DNA of 64,000 nucleotides from Anas platyrhynchos (Eukaryota > Chordata > Aves > Anseriformes > Anatidae), in assembly GCF_047663525.1 (NCBI RefSeq), contig NC_092589.1:62367501-62431500 (forward strand), read 5' to 3'. Each line of letters opens with the position of its first letter. Position 1 is the stretch's first letter. A model generated the notes under the pieces. The model had not been told where the DNA came from. It did no database searches and was given only the letters and a program-made list of their open reading frames with translations. Both the position numbers and the translations under genes were made by a program. This document shows positions 43,301 through 59,347 of the stretch, piece after piece.

Positions 43301-45679
43301 GAGAGAAACAGAAACATGCCAGAGATGGAAAGCAAACGCCAAGTAGTAGAATGGGCCCCTAAAGTATTTTGTTCCCTGGAGAGAGATTAAAGTCTTGCAG
43401 TACATATAAACACCTGCCTAATGATGACAGAATTGAATTTATTGCTTCATGCAACAAAAATGCCTCAGAAATAAGATACTAGACTTACTATTGAGATCAT
43501 CCAAAATGTACCACGTGTTGTAGTTATCACAAACTTCAGGTGATCAGCCTAAAACATCTGCAGCACATGTACTATCTGGTGAACACCAAGGCACAGCTCA
43601 TAGAAACTCTGCCTGGGACCCTCCAGAGATTGTAAAGTAGCTGAGACATGATAGACTCGAAAGAACACCTCACTTCATGAACCTCCACCACTACCCCAGC
43701 ACAGCAGCTCCAGCGGAAGCACTGCCAAATGCCTAAACTACACACCCTCTTCTTCAGCTTATCATGCTCGTCGCTTAGTGAAAACACATTGCTGAGGCTG
43801 GGATAATAAGTTTGAACAGAGACCTTAACACAGAACTGCTGCACCCTTTCCTTTGGGAGTTAGCAGTCTTCCACAAGCACTTAAACCATAAAGTATTTCT
43901 AAAAGAAGAATACTGGGCTTCAAAAATGTTAATCAAATTCAACATTTTAAACAAACAAATCTTTGTAATCCTTCCTGATACATCCACATGGTCAAAAAAC
44001 AAAGCAGCTATAACATAACCAGCATCTGTTGGAGTAAGTAGTATCAGATTATAGGCTGCCCATACAAAACAGCTTACCAGCTTTACTGTGTTCACAGTTG
44101 GTATGGGTAAGGGCAATTTCCATTAAAATGTCTACCAAATTTGACAGTGATGTGAAAGGTGAAGTATTATAATTAATATTTTGGCTGTAAAATCATTAAA
44201 AACACAGTACAAATGGCAAAACAATCTACACTGTAATCATCTGATATTGTTGGATTTCTTTTCTCTTCTGAAAAAAAAAAATGTTTTCATGGCTTTTTAT
44301 TGTTAGAAGATGTAATCAAGATGGTCACTCTTGACTGAAGAGAGTTAATCATGCAGGTTGAGGAGGAACCATATTTGCAGATCGTAAATTAGGTGAAAAG
44401 GATCCATATTTATTTATTTTCATTTCTCCTCCTCTGGGCAAAAATCCCTATTTTATTATCTGAAGCAACTGGCAAATATTTCAAAATACAGTCCTTACAA
44501 ATTACAAATTTAACTTCACTCCTTAGATCGCAAGCCAACAACAGCTAAGTGAAAAGAAAAAAACAAATAAATCTTTGCCCCCACTCACCCTTTCACCACC
44601 TTCAAAATTCTGTTCCTCTCAGAAAAACCTAAGAGAACGGGTGAACTTTGCAGTATGCCAGCTAAGTCAATGTGCATGGGCTATTTTAGATCAAAGGGAG
44701 AAATGCCTTCTGAAGTGCCAAGAGCTCCCTCACTATTACACCAAAAAAGTGCCAGCTCACCTTTTCTGATGGCTGAAATACTGTGGGGAGAGATGAGCCT
44801 GTCTAATATAGGCAGGCCTGGGTCATTAGAGATCCTATAGAGCAGCAGCAGAAATGACTTAAAGCTCCTTTTGGAAGCAACCCGTCCTGGTGCACAAAGG
44901 CAATATTCTTGCAGGGCAACAGACAGCATGTGCCAAATTCAACCCTGCAGCAACATCAGTTTCTGAGCTGGATTGACAACTGGTTCCAAGTGAAGTGCAT
45001 CACAGTTATGTAATTCCCAAGATGGCAAAGTCCACTGCAAGACCTGAGCAACCTCAGCGGTCAAAAAGCTTAAAAGCATTTTAATCTGATCACCTACAAA
45101 CATGTAGAAAGTAAACTGGATCAGGTACATTCTCAGTTCTAGTCTTCTCAAAGTAACAGTAAAAGTGCTTGCTGCTTCCTTCACTTCAGTGACTACTACC
45201 CTGAAAAACCTACAGCCCCTGTTAGTCTTCATTTTTGAGCCAGATGCTAATGAAGCAGGTTCCTGAAAAAGTCTAGTAAAAACATTCTAGCCACCCAAAC
45301 TTCTTGACTTCCAGAGGACTGAAGTAGCCACCCCTCTTTGCTTGTTCTCTGGAAGTGCTATTAAATCTTTTTGTAACCTTTAATGGCTGTGATGGTGGAG
45401 CAAGAGACTTTGGCACCTATCTGTTTTTTTTTTAGTATTCCTAGGAGCATGTCTGCCATATCCTTTCCTATCAGGAATGCCCCACAGGATGAGGCCAATG
45501 ATCCACTCGCCCCGTTTTGTCTCACACAGTGGTTGTTTCAGAAGTTGCTCAGGGAGAGCAGACAGAACAAGACTATCTGAGGTCTAATCTTCATACTCCT
45601 CCTGCTGTTAGATTAGGGACATCATAAGTAACATCCCTACCTATTCCCAAAAGTATCTGATTTGCACCTTTTATCTGTT

Positions 45680-46195
45680 AATTTGTCTAATACATTTTGA
45701 ATTTCTTGATATGTGTTGACTTCATAATTTCTTGCAACAGTAAGTTGCACAAGTTTACCAAATGCTTTGAAGAAAGACACTTTTTAAAAACCCATTTTAA
45801 ACTGTCTCCTATCACTTTCAATTTACATCCCCAAAATGGTATATGACCTGGTACATAAGTTTAGCACTCATCTTCTGCACTGCCTTCTTGATTTAGTAAA
45901 TCAACCCCAACCCTGTTCAACCTTACTCTCCAAACTGAAGTGAGAGCATATGCCTGCTGTCACATCCCCTTAATAACTTTAGATGTCCCTATCCATAGTT
46001 GCTTCTTTTTCTTTTTTTTTTTTCCTCATGTCTTTATTACACTCTTCTCAAAGTGTGGAGATCAACTACATGCAGCACTCAAGATGTGGGTGTACAAAGA
46101 TTTTCTACAGTGGCAAAACAATGTCTTTGGTTGTGTTCTCAGTACCCTCCTGATATGGGTAATTTTGGCTGCAGCTGAACATTGAGCCAATGATG
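45680..46195 (-). mobile_element. Possible ancient CR1/L3-like LINE relic
   Basis: The stretch resembles the inverted, highly eroded LINE 3' parts common in amniotes: a pyrimidine-rich series with AAGTGTGGAGATCAACTACA, GCAGCACTCAAGATG and TGAACATTGAGCC. The resemblance is by eye and weak. It might be unique sequence. Confidence 0.35.
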
Positions 46196-47454
46196 ACAAA
46201 AGAGCTGCTAACTCAGCATGGCTTGGATTATTCTAAATAACCACAAAGTTGTTTTGGAGACACCCAAATTAAGTCCAGACAAGTGACTAGACTAACACAA
46301 CATGGGATAATACTATGCAGAGATACATGCTTAAGCCCTGGAAGATAACTCCATTAATGGAGTTCACAGACTCCTAGATTTACAGTACTACACTCAACTA
46401 GGTTGTCTACAATTACAGTGCATTGGATAAAAAGAACAGTTCAACAGTCTCCCCCATACTTCTGAAATGTTTTCAGAATGACACCTCTTTTTTGAGTAGC
46501 TCTCCCCTCTACTTCCAAGACAGCCAGAGCACTGTATGCACTGTGAACATCTCAATTATCAGTAAAAATCAGTGACTAACAAATTCTCCCCAATTTAAAA
46601 CTTGTTTTCAATCACTGAGAAAATTTACCAGTACTCCATATGAAGGCCAACGCATAGCTGTTATGTGACAGCAGAGAATGAGAAGTATGAACTACTTCCT
46701 CCTCACCCAATGCCGCATGTCTTCTCCCTCCCCACGTACACCACTGATGCACCTCAAAAAATATTTATGAGTTCTCATTCAAGTACTTCAGCTGATAAAT
46801 TTAATATCACATTCCCTGGGGTAAGCAAAAAATAAAATATTGCATTGGCCTTCGCACATGTGGAGATTATATTACTTTACAATGAAACCCAGCAAGCTGC
46901 ATGTTACAGTTTTTACCACAATCTCCTTGGTAGGAATGTTTCAAATACATTGCATATGTGTGAATACAATATAAGCATACTGAAACGCTTTGAACGCTGT
47001 AATACATCAGACACTTGAGGGAGCAGGGGAAAAAAAAAACAATGCTTTCACCTATCCTGGCTCTTAAATCTGTGTAATCAGTTAAATGCTTCGTTTGACA
47101 CTGGTGTTTTCTAGGCCCATACAGCGCTACTTAGCTCGCCAATGTACAAAGCAATTTTCTAAACAGTTGACTACTCAAACATATCCCCAAAACTTCCGCA
47201 AATTTTCTGGCTAATTCATTAAATAAGATGTCTCTGTGAAAGCAAGCAAGCAGACAATACCGCTCGCTCTCTGCGTTATAGCTCCGAGAAAAACAGATTA
47301 GAGCCACAGCTGTACAACAAAGCCCTTTGGTTTATGCAAACACATTTCTACACGCCGTAAAAGTCGAAACATCTGACTCATTTGGATTTTACAAGGCTAC
47401 AACGCTGGAAAATATGCATAAAAATCGACAGCATTCAAAGGCATTAAAGAGTTT

Positions 47455-47665
47455 CAGCCCCCCATTTGTTTCCGATGTAGCCGGCTCGCCGGGATCACGG
47501 CAGCACCTGCTCCTATAACTCTCCGGGCCGCGGCCGCCCCATGGCCGCAGCGCTGCCGCCATCTTGTGGCGCAGCCGGGCAGCGCCGCGCCGCCATGGCG
47601 GGAAGGCCGCGAGCGGGGCCTTCGCCCTCTGCGCCCCACAGGCTGCGGCTCCAAAACAGTGCTAG
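47455..47665. promoter_or_regulatory. Isolated CpG island with YY1-type motif
   Basis: About 200 bp rich in CpG, in strong contrast to the AT-rich surroundings. It contains GCCGCCATCTTG (47555-47566), the reverse complement of the YY1 motif CAAGATGGCGGC, and a second GCCGCCATGGCGG palindrome (about 47588-47601). In YY1 promoters the ATGGCGGC strand is usually the transcribed sense, so a leftward (minus-strand) transcript starting near 47570-47600 is suggested. It could serve a long noncoding RNA or a distal first exon of the neighbouring gene to the left (EYA4 in human order). No coding frame here is convincing. Confidence 0.55.
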
Positions 47666-50269
47666 GTTAAACACACAGAGGCGACCATTTACAAGAATAA
47701 TGAAAAAAACGGCAACCCAACTGATGCTGTCTGTGTTAAATATGCCCAAATTGGTCGTGGGGGCACCATGCGTACATGGGCTTGCTGCAGTACCACAGTA
47801 ACTGATGGGTCAAACTGCCTTCAGATTCAATCATCTGAGACTCCTGTATGCTTTATTTTTCAGAAATAAAGTAACTTCCTATGCTTAAAGCAAGGCTTAA
47901 GTGGTTGTGAATGTATGGCAGTTCTATAGAGCAAGGCTCAGGCAAGCTGGGGCACACAGAAAATAAACACGCATCACCCTTTGTGAACATTTCCAAGTGA
48001 TTTGCCTACCTCTGCATAGGAGCTCAATGTCAGAGGTCAAATCTACATCACCACTTTTAACCACAAAACCATAGGTGGCTTTTTTATTTTTTATTAATTA
48101 TATATACATATAAAGCAGCCTGTGGAGGACTAGTTTGCTTACTAGTTGAGAGACTTTTACCCCCTTTTGCTACCACCAGCTGAAAACTGGAAAGTAAGGG
48201 GTGACAGTTGTTCAGACTGCTGATCTAAATCCAAATCTCAATTAGATGCTCCATTTAAAAACAAACTTGCACATTTTTGGCAGCTTCAAACAATAACATT
48301 AGGCCCAAACTGTTACTGGGATTCAGAGATAATTTCTCTTAACTAAAAATTATAGCACAATCAGGATAATGTGACATACTCTACACTCTGTTGCCCAGGT
48401 TTTATTAGTTCAAAAGATAAAAACATTTAAGGTTCCCAGGACAGATGCATTAGCTAGTGCAAATGTAACTGATGCAATGAACTAATAGCAACAAAAGAGA
48501 TCGGAATTGTGCAACTAGCATGTAATCACAAGCTGAAAAGGAAATATTTTCCAACTCACTTCAGAACAAGATGTTCCTTCATATTGCTTCAGCCTTCTTA
48601 TGAATTTGCTATGAGGAATTGTTTTCAGTTGTTGCAGTATGCATGGCCATCCAGGACTTTTTTTTTTTTTTTTAATAGAGATATATACAGATAAGTGGAG
48701 CTGAAAGAAATACTGCTTTTGTCTATATGTCTGTGCTACTCTGAAAGAACAGCTATTACCAGTGTGCTGTTGCCTCCTCTCCAAAAGGTGCCTTGTGAAG
48801 AGGCTACAGGTTGTGAACAGCCTGCCTGCAGATGCTGGCATTCTGGGGAACATGGGATCCTAAACTGTAAGTGGGAAGGTGCACCTTCCCTCATGGAAGC
48901 AGGGAGTACATGCCAGAGAAGAGAAGAGGAACGATTGGGCCTGGATATTCCCAACAGAAACATACCTGCTCAGGATACATCCCCCCAGTGCAAAATTCCT
49001 CCGTGATTGTATACGAATCCTTTTTGAGTCGCTACACAAGCAGTTAACAAATCCATCTCTATCCTTAAGTAGCCTGGGAGAACAGATTGAGGCAGACCAA
49101 TTCACCGAAGAATATGAATCCTTTAGTTAGTACTCCCCATTTCTGAAGAGGTTTAGCCCTTGTCATCCTTCTATGTAGACATCATGAAAACAGAAACCTT
49201 TTGTGAAGACCTGGGAAAGAAGAGCAAAGTAACCTTGCACGCACTTAAAAGAAGCTTGTCACAAATGTGATGCTGAGCATATTCAAAAAAATTATTTACT
49301 TATTGACACTTTATTGAACAGCATTCCAACAATTGCTTTGCAGTCTAAGCAACAAATAAATGAAGTAAGCCTGTATTAGAAAAGGCCCTGAGAAATGCAA
49401 GATGAGCACCTTATGCATCACAGGAACGGGTTCATGCCATAGCTCACATCAAGAAAGCCCACCTGGAGATACACAAAGATGGGGAGATTGCTCCAAGGTG
49501 ATGAGAGAAACTGTATGTTAAACTGCAAACAAGGAGTCAGGAATGTGAAGAATTATGGCAAAACTGAAATACAGATGGCATCCCATAGGCTTGAAGACCA
49601 GAAAAAATGACACTACTGTTTGCAATGATCAGAAAAGGATCAAGACAGGCTAGTCTTAAGAGGAAATATTAAAAGAGGTCATGATGAGTTTGAAACAGAT
49701 GGCTAGGTAGTCATGAGGAAAGAGTCAGATTAATCTGAGATTTTGATTTGGATATAAAACATACATGTGAAATTGAAGGGTAAAAGTCAGTCACTGCAGA
49801 AGTGGGAATTGAATTTATATGTATTAAGAAGTATAGCAGCTTGCTAAATTCCATGCACATGAAAGTATCTTATACGTGTGCTGACAAACATTATATTTTT
49901 CTACCCTGAAAGAAGCAATGCTGAAGAGTGTTACTTGAATATTGTCCACTCAAGTCGATGGAAGGAAAAAAATACGTGTTTTTATATATATATTTACCAT
50001 ATCTTATATTGATATACAAACACCTTTCATATGTGGTATCTGAGGGTGTTTCATTTGTTGTGGATGAGTTCTACAGCACATGACCTCCGTTCGCTTAAAC
50101 ACATACTCTTAAAATTAGAAACATTTCAGTATTTTTCCCCATTTGCCTTCCTAAACCTGTCCTAAGTATCTGCATTATGTTATCCAACACACTGGCTGCT
50201 AACAGTACAATCAATATAAAAGGTTACTTAGGGGGCATGGCTTTTTTCAACTCTGCCCTCAAAATACAA

Positions 50270-50272
<3 letters not shown>

Positions 50273-50304
<32 letters not shown>
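50273..50304. repeat. Pure poly(T), 32 bases
   Basis: Thirty-two uninterrupted T. It could be the tail of a minus-strand retro-insertion, but the sequence to its right is not recognisable as any gene or SINE. Confidence 0.9.
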
Positions 50305-50307
<3 letters not shown>

Positions 50308-51142
50308 AAGAATTTGAAGTCTTTCACTGTGGAAAGTATCTTAGAACCATTTGACTAGGGAATGAAAAAAAAAAAAAAAGGAAAAAATTGAAGCGTACTG
50401 GAATTATAACTTTTTAGAGCAAAAAAATCAGGAAATTTGCTTTAATAAACATTTGTCTGTATGTCAGCATAAAATATATTTTTTCAGTTTCATAACTTGA
50501 TTGTAAAATTTTACAGGGCAGGAACTTCGCATACCAGACACTGGCCTAAATGCCTATTATTTCATTGCTGTTAGAAAAGAATATCTGACCACCTATTCAT
50601 TGGTATTTTTACAAGAGTATTAAGGTATAAAGTAGTCTACTGTTGTGCTTCAAACAGTAAAACTTATGATGATGATTTCAATAAGGCTACAGCAAAGATG
50701 AACAGAGTCCTGCTATTTACTGAGCTAGAAAACTAATAAGAGTTTAAAAATAACTTCCAATCACTTAAGCAAGACAAAATCTAGGTTGATTTGTAAATAA
50801 ATATTTTCCACTTGTGGAAAATATTTTGCTCCACTTATTTTTGTATAACTCTGCTTTGTACCTAGTAATCTTTCAGCAATATGAAATATCAGGATTTCTT
50901 TTTAATAAACCAATCATGTACAAATAAAATTATATCAATTTGTAAATTTTAGGAAAATGTGATTATTTTCCTTATATAAAACATCCCCATTTTATGTAAT
51001 ACTGTACTGGTGGCACAAGTCCCAGTGAAAATACTTTAAATACTTTTGCTTAAATACTATAAAGTCTCCATAGCTGCTTTTGAACTGGAAGAGCAGGGGA
51101 AATAAATGCTCCTGCAAGTCAAGGTTACTCTCAAATTAGTTC

Positions 51143-51180
51143 TCACCAGTTCATATAATATATATCACCAGTTCATATAA
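51143..51180. repeat. Short tandem duplication (22-bp period)
   Basis: TCACCAGTTCATATAA occurs at 51143-51158 and again at 51165-51180, linked by TATATA. Confidence 0.9.
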
Positions 51181-54100
51181 TTGGGGATTGAAAGGAGGAA
51201 GGAGAGTTACCAATGCCGGAAAGTTCAAAGGTCATGTTTTACTTCCATAGAATTATGGAATTATTGATTCCAGCAGCTAGCTACGTGAAGCAATCAACAC
51301 GGATTTAGGATATTCCACTGGTGGACCTTCATTCAAAAATAATGCCAATGCATGAGAAAACGACTCTGTAGGATTGTTACATACGATGGCATACTAATTA
51401 CATCATGTGTTCAATTGGGTTATAAGATCCTAAAAATAAACATTTGCTTGCTGACCAATGCCTGGGGAAAAAAAAAGTCTAAAATGAACCGTCTTTACTT
51501 AACTGTCTAAAACTAATTGCCTATAACCTTTGAGAAAATTTGCCATCTCTCGTTTTCCTTCAGGCTATGTAAATCAAGCCACAGCACTGTGCTTGTCTAC
51601 CACCCAGTATCCGGTTCAATGGCCAAACACAAAGTTAAAAATCCTCCTGAGGTTTCAAACCCCAAACACATCAGATCCAGTGTAGAGGGCAAAACTGACC
51701 AATAGATATATGCTCAGAGATCCTTTTCAGCACTGGATGGGAGATCTTGGTAAGGCCTTCAGAATGCAAAGCACATTGTCTGCACCAACCTTAGCACAGC
51801 AGACGCAAAGGGGGCAGGGGCAGACAGCTGGGATAAGTCCTACAGTACAACAGAACCAAGATGGTGTAAGCAATTCTAAATCAGCAACATTAAACAGAAA
51901 ATGTGTTTTGCACTTGTGTGTAACAGAAAGCATTAAGGACAGTGTGTTTTAATACCAAATACATTTTTCTGTGTGTGGGATTAATGCTCCCCAGCCATAA
52001 CATACTTTCAGCATTATATAAGATTGGCATATGTACTTTTCCCTTGGCAGAGCAGGCAGAATGCTGTCCAAAGGAAAGGGTGGAGCTCTCAGATATGGGT
52101 GCACAGCACAGTGACTTGCTGCTGACAAGCCGTGTCCATCCATCCATCTTTCGTATCTCCATGACATTTTGTGTAAAACTCAGCAGCATATTACACTGGG
52201 AGCTCCTGCTGTGAATGAGTTGTCCTGGTAACAAATCCCTCCCAGTGAGCACTCGGGTTCCCACTACATTACAAGGACACCTACTTCCCCCCTAACCAAA
52301 CGTGCATGCAGCAGCAGATCACTACCATTATGCCTGACTGTATGGGACTGATATAGTAAAGCAGGGGCATTGCCATGGGAAAGTACAGATGGCAAATGGA
52401 ATTGGCTCCCCAACAAGAACCGCAGCCAAACCCACAACTTCATCACAGCAGGAGCTGTGCAAATGCAGGGCATGAGATGGGTGAGTATCCAGATGCTCAA
52501 GTTTATCTAAGACTAAGAGGCATGTACAGGACACAAAACCAGTACTGACCAGCTTGACATGGCTCCAAGACAAAATGAGCTTTCCCAGTCATAAGATATT
52601 TTTATTTTGAATCCCCCAGAGGATGTTGCTAATACTACCTAGGTGTCTGTACTTCACACCTTCAGTGAAGTTTCTTCAAAGCTTTCCTAGCTTCTTCCTA
52701 CACAAATACAACCCAAGTTAAGAAATCCCACGTTGCTGCACGTTACCCATCCTTGTGGACAGATGATCTTCTAGATGTAGGCCTTAACTCTGACTAGGGT
52801 TTTGTTCCTGAAATGCACTACCACTTGGATGTTTTTATAATAGCCAGACAGAACATCGAGTGATGATACTGCCATCTAGCAGTGAACACATACTTTGAAT
52901 TATTTTTCTCCATGAGATGTTAGCGGAAGCACAAATGGGAAAAACTTGAGGTATTACACAACAGACTACCACATCCTGAGTGTATGAAGGTAATTAACAT
53001 TCAGACAACTTCTATGTAATTTCATTAAAGGAAAAGGTTATCAGCTTTAACTTATCTCAGAGTTCTTCAAGATCAATCACTTCAGCATTACAATTCATCT
53101 GGGCACTTCATCTTTCTTCTCAGTGTTATCCTTGCATTTTTCTCCTCCAAATGCAAATAGTACCAATCCACACCAAAGCTTTGGATGGGACATGTGCTTC
53201 ACACTGAAAGATCCCACCAATTTTTAAGTTGTACAAACAGAAATTTAATGTTGAGTTGGCCTCCAGTGAATTTGTTTCACTTAGGATGGCATAAGATAAA
53301 TCCTAACATCATTTGCCCATGCTAAAACAACCACAATTCTACCAAAAAGCTCCAAATCTTTAAGCAGGGTAGAGGAACCTCACGTGATCGTGTATGTGCA
53401 GAAGGTAAATATTTCTACATGACTTGTTTAAACTCCCTTTGTAGTCTAGGGCAAAGTCTATCTCAATCAGGTATCGCTCCCCTTCATTCTCCTGTCATGT
53501 TAAAATTGTTGTTAAAAAAATTGTTTTAGCCAAAACACAAACATCTGGAAGTGTTCAGTTAGCTTGCACAGGCTCAAAGACTTCTCAGATTTGAGCACAC
53601 GAGTCCATGGATTTTATCTTGATGAATCCTCACCCACTGCCCCAGGGGAGCTTACTGGATTGCACATTAGTTGCTCCCAGTCCAAAGATACAAGGACTGG
53701 GCAGGACTTACTATTCCTATATATATTCTGGTACAGAAGCATCAACAGCTTTCAATCTCTGCAGTACACAGGCCATTGAACCCAGGTACCAAGCTCTAGT
53801 TTGGGATCCCAAATCCCACTGTAGATTTAGCTATGATTGAGCACAGGACCAAGGCAAAGCAAACCATAAATATAACTGGACTGCCGCCAGCAGTAATGTT
53901 TCATATAGTTTTCTCTAGCATGTAGCAGGGAACATTATAAAAATGCCAAGGACAAAGATGCGTAAGTATTTTACGCATTTTCAGAAAAACCCAAATCCAT
54001 GGAAGATGCAGTCCCTTAGAACAGGGCAAAGGAAGTCTACTTTGGTATGTGCCTATATACAAGTGATATACTCAAGGCTTATTAGCCAAACTAAACTGAC

Positions 54101-55199
54101 AAAGTTTTGCAGTCTTTAAACTCTATTTAAAAAGGCATATTCATACAAGTTACACTATTTAGAAGCCTTTAGTGATCCAATGAGATCTGCAACCAAGGCT
54201 CTTACCTGCAACAGAATTTAGTTTCTATTATATGCAAAACAAAACAGAATTGGTAATCATACACTTGTTGATACCAACTGTAACTTGTTACCAATTTACC
54301 CAATGTGTACCTCTACTTGCAACATGATTGACATGCATGAAAGTGTCATGAAGTTGCATTTAACACCGTTACTGTGAAGCTGCAGACCAGAGTTAAGGTA
54401 CATAAGTTAAGCGATAAACATGCTTCTTGCTTTTAACCAGTCTTGGAACATGTAAGAAAACTTGAAAGGCTACAACAAAAACCTCTCAGAAATCAGCTCA
54501 CCCAAATCTAGCTACTGGGATGTTGTCCAAGAGTGTCATTGCAAAAAAATAGCAAAGCACCACATAAGATAAACCTTTAGTGAGAGCTGCAGTAAAGTGA
54601 ATACACTTGCTGAGCCCAGCATCTAGATGCCTGCCTCTTCACTACACAAATAGCTGGGGATAAGAAGTAAAAGGGGCTACAAGCGATAATGAAAATTTAA
54701 GTTCAAGAGCCTAAGAGGTAGACATGCATTCCAGCCTCCTCACTTGTACAGGTGCCCAGCCCCACACTGTCACTATACTCATGCCCTACTCACCAGTGTA
54801 ACGGTGCAAATCCTTGAGCCCACTTAAAAGCTGCTCTTTGCAGAAAATGCAAGACATCCAAAACTTGCAGGAGAGAGGTGATATTAAACCTGTTCCAATC
54901 CTGCCTCATTTCCAAAAATGGAAAACTGACAAATGAGTTCTGTACCTTACCACTGTCAGTGAGACCAAGACACTGGACAAGTCACAGTTAAGCACTGCCT
55001 TCTTTGAGCAGTGATCTGAAAAATTTGGCTACCCTGACTGCCAAGAACTCCTGCACACTTGCAAGTGCATGGCAATCCTACTAACACAAAAGTAATTCCA
55101 CCCACTATTTACTTCAAAATAGAGGGAAGGAAAATACACCTAGTGCCAAGTTAGTCTCCTGAAAAAAAACCACAAACAACGTATTTAAAGAATTCCTGC

Positions 55200-55283
55200 A
55201 ACATCTCAGAAGATTTGGGTAACAATTAAGGCAGTTCTCCTCACTTATTTCAGTAGAGGGAGCCAAATTTTCATCACAGATGC
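55200..55283 (-). ncRNA. Second SNORD100-like C/D box snoRNA, downstream of RPS12
   Basis: The minus strand has C box GTGATGA (55271-55277), D' box CTGA (55250-55253), a C'-like GTGAGGA, and D box CTGA (55206-55209). The guide before D', TTTGGCTCCCTCTA, is identical to that of the SNORD100 copy in RPS12 intron 4, so the same 18S segment would be targeted. The region before D also shares GTTACCCAA. The flanks differ, yet the ends still pair (GCATC with GATGT). It lies about 340 bp past the RPS12 poly(A) signal, so no obvious intron hosts it. It may sit in an intron of a longer RPS12 transcript or of a separate noncoding host, or it may be a recent relic. Confidence 0.75.
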
Positions 55284-55599
55284 AGCAGTACTTCAGACTT
55301 CCCCACACACACTAGTCTGGAACCCAAGCAGAAGCAGAGGCATAAGCACTGTCAGACCACGTGCACGCAGAGATCACAATCATCTGTCAGCACTTACGCA
55401 AATCACAAGGTGCGTCAAGTTCCCTAACCTTTATGTTATGAATATTAAAGGCATCATCATGGAAGAGGAGTTGCAGGGATTCCCACCATCTTTTTACGAA
55501 GCAGTTAAAAATATTTAAGAACTATTCCAAGACCTTTAAGTCCTTAAATCTCATGTTATCCTTTACAATCCAAATAATTATTCCACAGACCCATTAAAC

Positions 55600-55645
55600 T
55601 CACACATCAAACACACACACTCTTGTCAGGCTCAAAGTTTATTTT
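55600..55645 (-). terminator. RPS12: RPS12 poly(A) signal and downstream GU-rich element
   Basis: On the minus strand the stop TGA is followed by AA and then AATAAA (55638-55643). A GT-rich run (complement of 55600-55620, GTGTGTGTGTTTGATGTG) follows, as expected of a cleavage downstream element. Cleavage is likely near 55620-55628, so the 3'UTR is only about 20-25 nt. Confidence 0.85.
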
Positions 55646-59118
<3,473 letters not shown>

Positions 59119-59132
<14 letters not shown>

Positions 59133-59170
59133 GGCCCTCTCGGTGGGTGCCGCTCCCGCCCGGCTTCCTG
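59119..59170 (-). other. RPS12: RPS12 exon 2 with the start codon
   Basis: The acceptor reads TATTTGCAG/CAGGAAG on the minus strand. Because CAG is repeated, the exon may begin at 59170 or at 59167. It carries about 35-38 nt of 5'UTR, then ATGGCCGAGGAAGG and the donor GTGAGC. Only 14 coding nt lie in this exon. Confidence 0.85.
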
Positions 59171-59316
59171 CTGCAAATACAGACACAAACCGGCGCCGTG
59201 AGTGCCGGCGGCCTCCCCGCAGCCCCCGCCCGGCGCCCCCCGCCCGCGATGCCCGGCCGGCCGCGGGGATGGAGCCCGGCAGGCCCCGCCGCCGCCAGCG
59301 CCGCGCTCACGCTCAC

Positions 59317-59347
59317 CCGCCGCCGCCGACAGCCGCACGCCGAAGAG
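59317..59347 (-). other. RPS12: RPS12 noncoding exon 1 (5'TOP leader)
   Basis: Read on the minus strand, a pyrimidine run CCCCTCTTCGG lies 30 bp below a TATAAG box. A start at the C of CTCTTC (about 59347) gives a 5' terminal oligopyrimidine leader, the hallmark of ribosomal protein mRNAs and the target of growth-dependent translational control. The exon would end at GGCGG/GTGAGC near 59317, giving a 31-nt exon. The exact start is inferred from motif spacing. Confidence 0.75.

Larger units (their letters stand above)
38086..47454. other. Intergenic, apart from the sites listed
   Basis: No coding exon was recognised. A poly(T) lies at about 40649-40666, and a 20-bp direct repeat (TTAGTATTAGTGG) at about 40740-40775. 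The 113-codon minus-strand frame at 43775-44116 has no recognisable domain. Confidence 0.55.
47666..55199. other. Intergenic between the CpG island and the downstream snoRNA
   Basis: No gene was recognised. Minus- and plus-strand frames of 60-124 codons at 48.5-49.1 and 51.7-52.6 kb overlap one another in several frames and show no family resemblance. T and A runs lie at 48659-48674 and 50364-50379. Confidence 0.55.

Noticed and set aside
47541-47801. 86-codon plus-strand frame starting in the orphan CpG island
   Set aside because: The start context is good, but the protein is low-complexity at first and then unrecognisable. The motif direction favours minus-strand transcription.
55114-55308. 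64-codon minus-strand frame similar to the frame near 56.5 kb
   Set aside because: The shared A-P-S-T residues come from the duplicated snoRNA sequence and not from a protein family.
55385-55465. Possible C/D snoRNA with ATGATGA and CTGA on the minus strand
   Set aside because: The boxes are about 75 nt apart, but the ends do not pair and there is no convincing D'/C' pair or guide.
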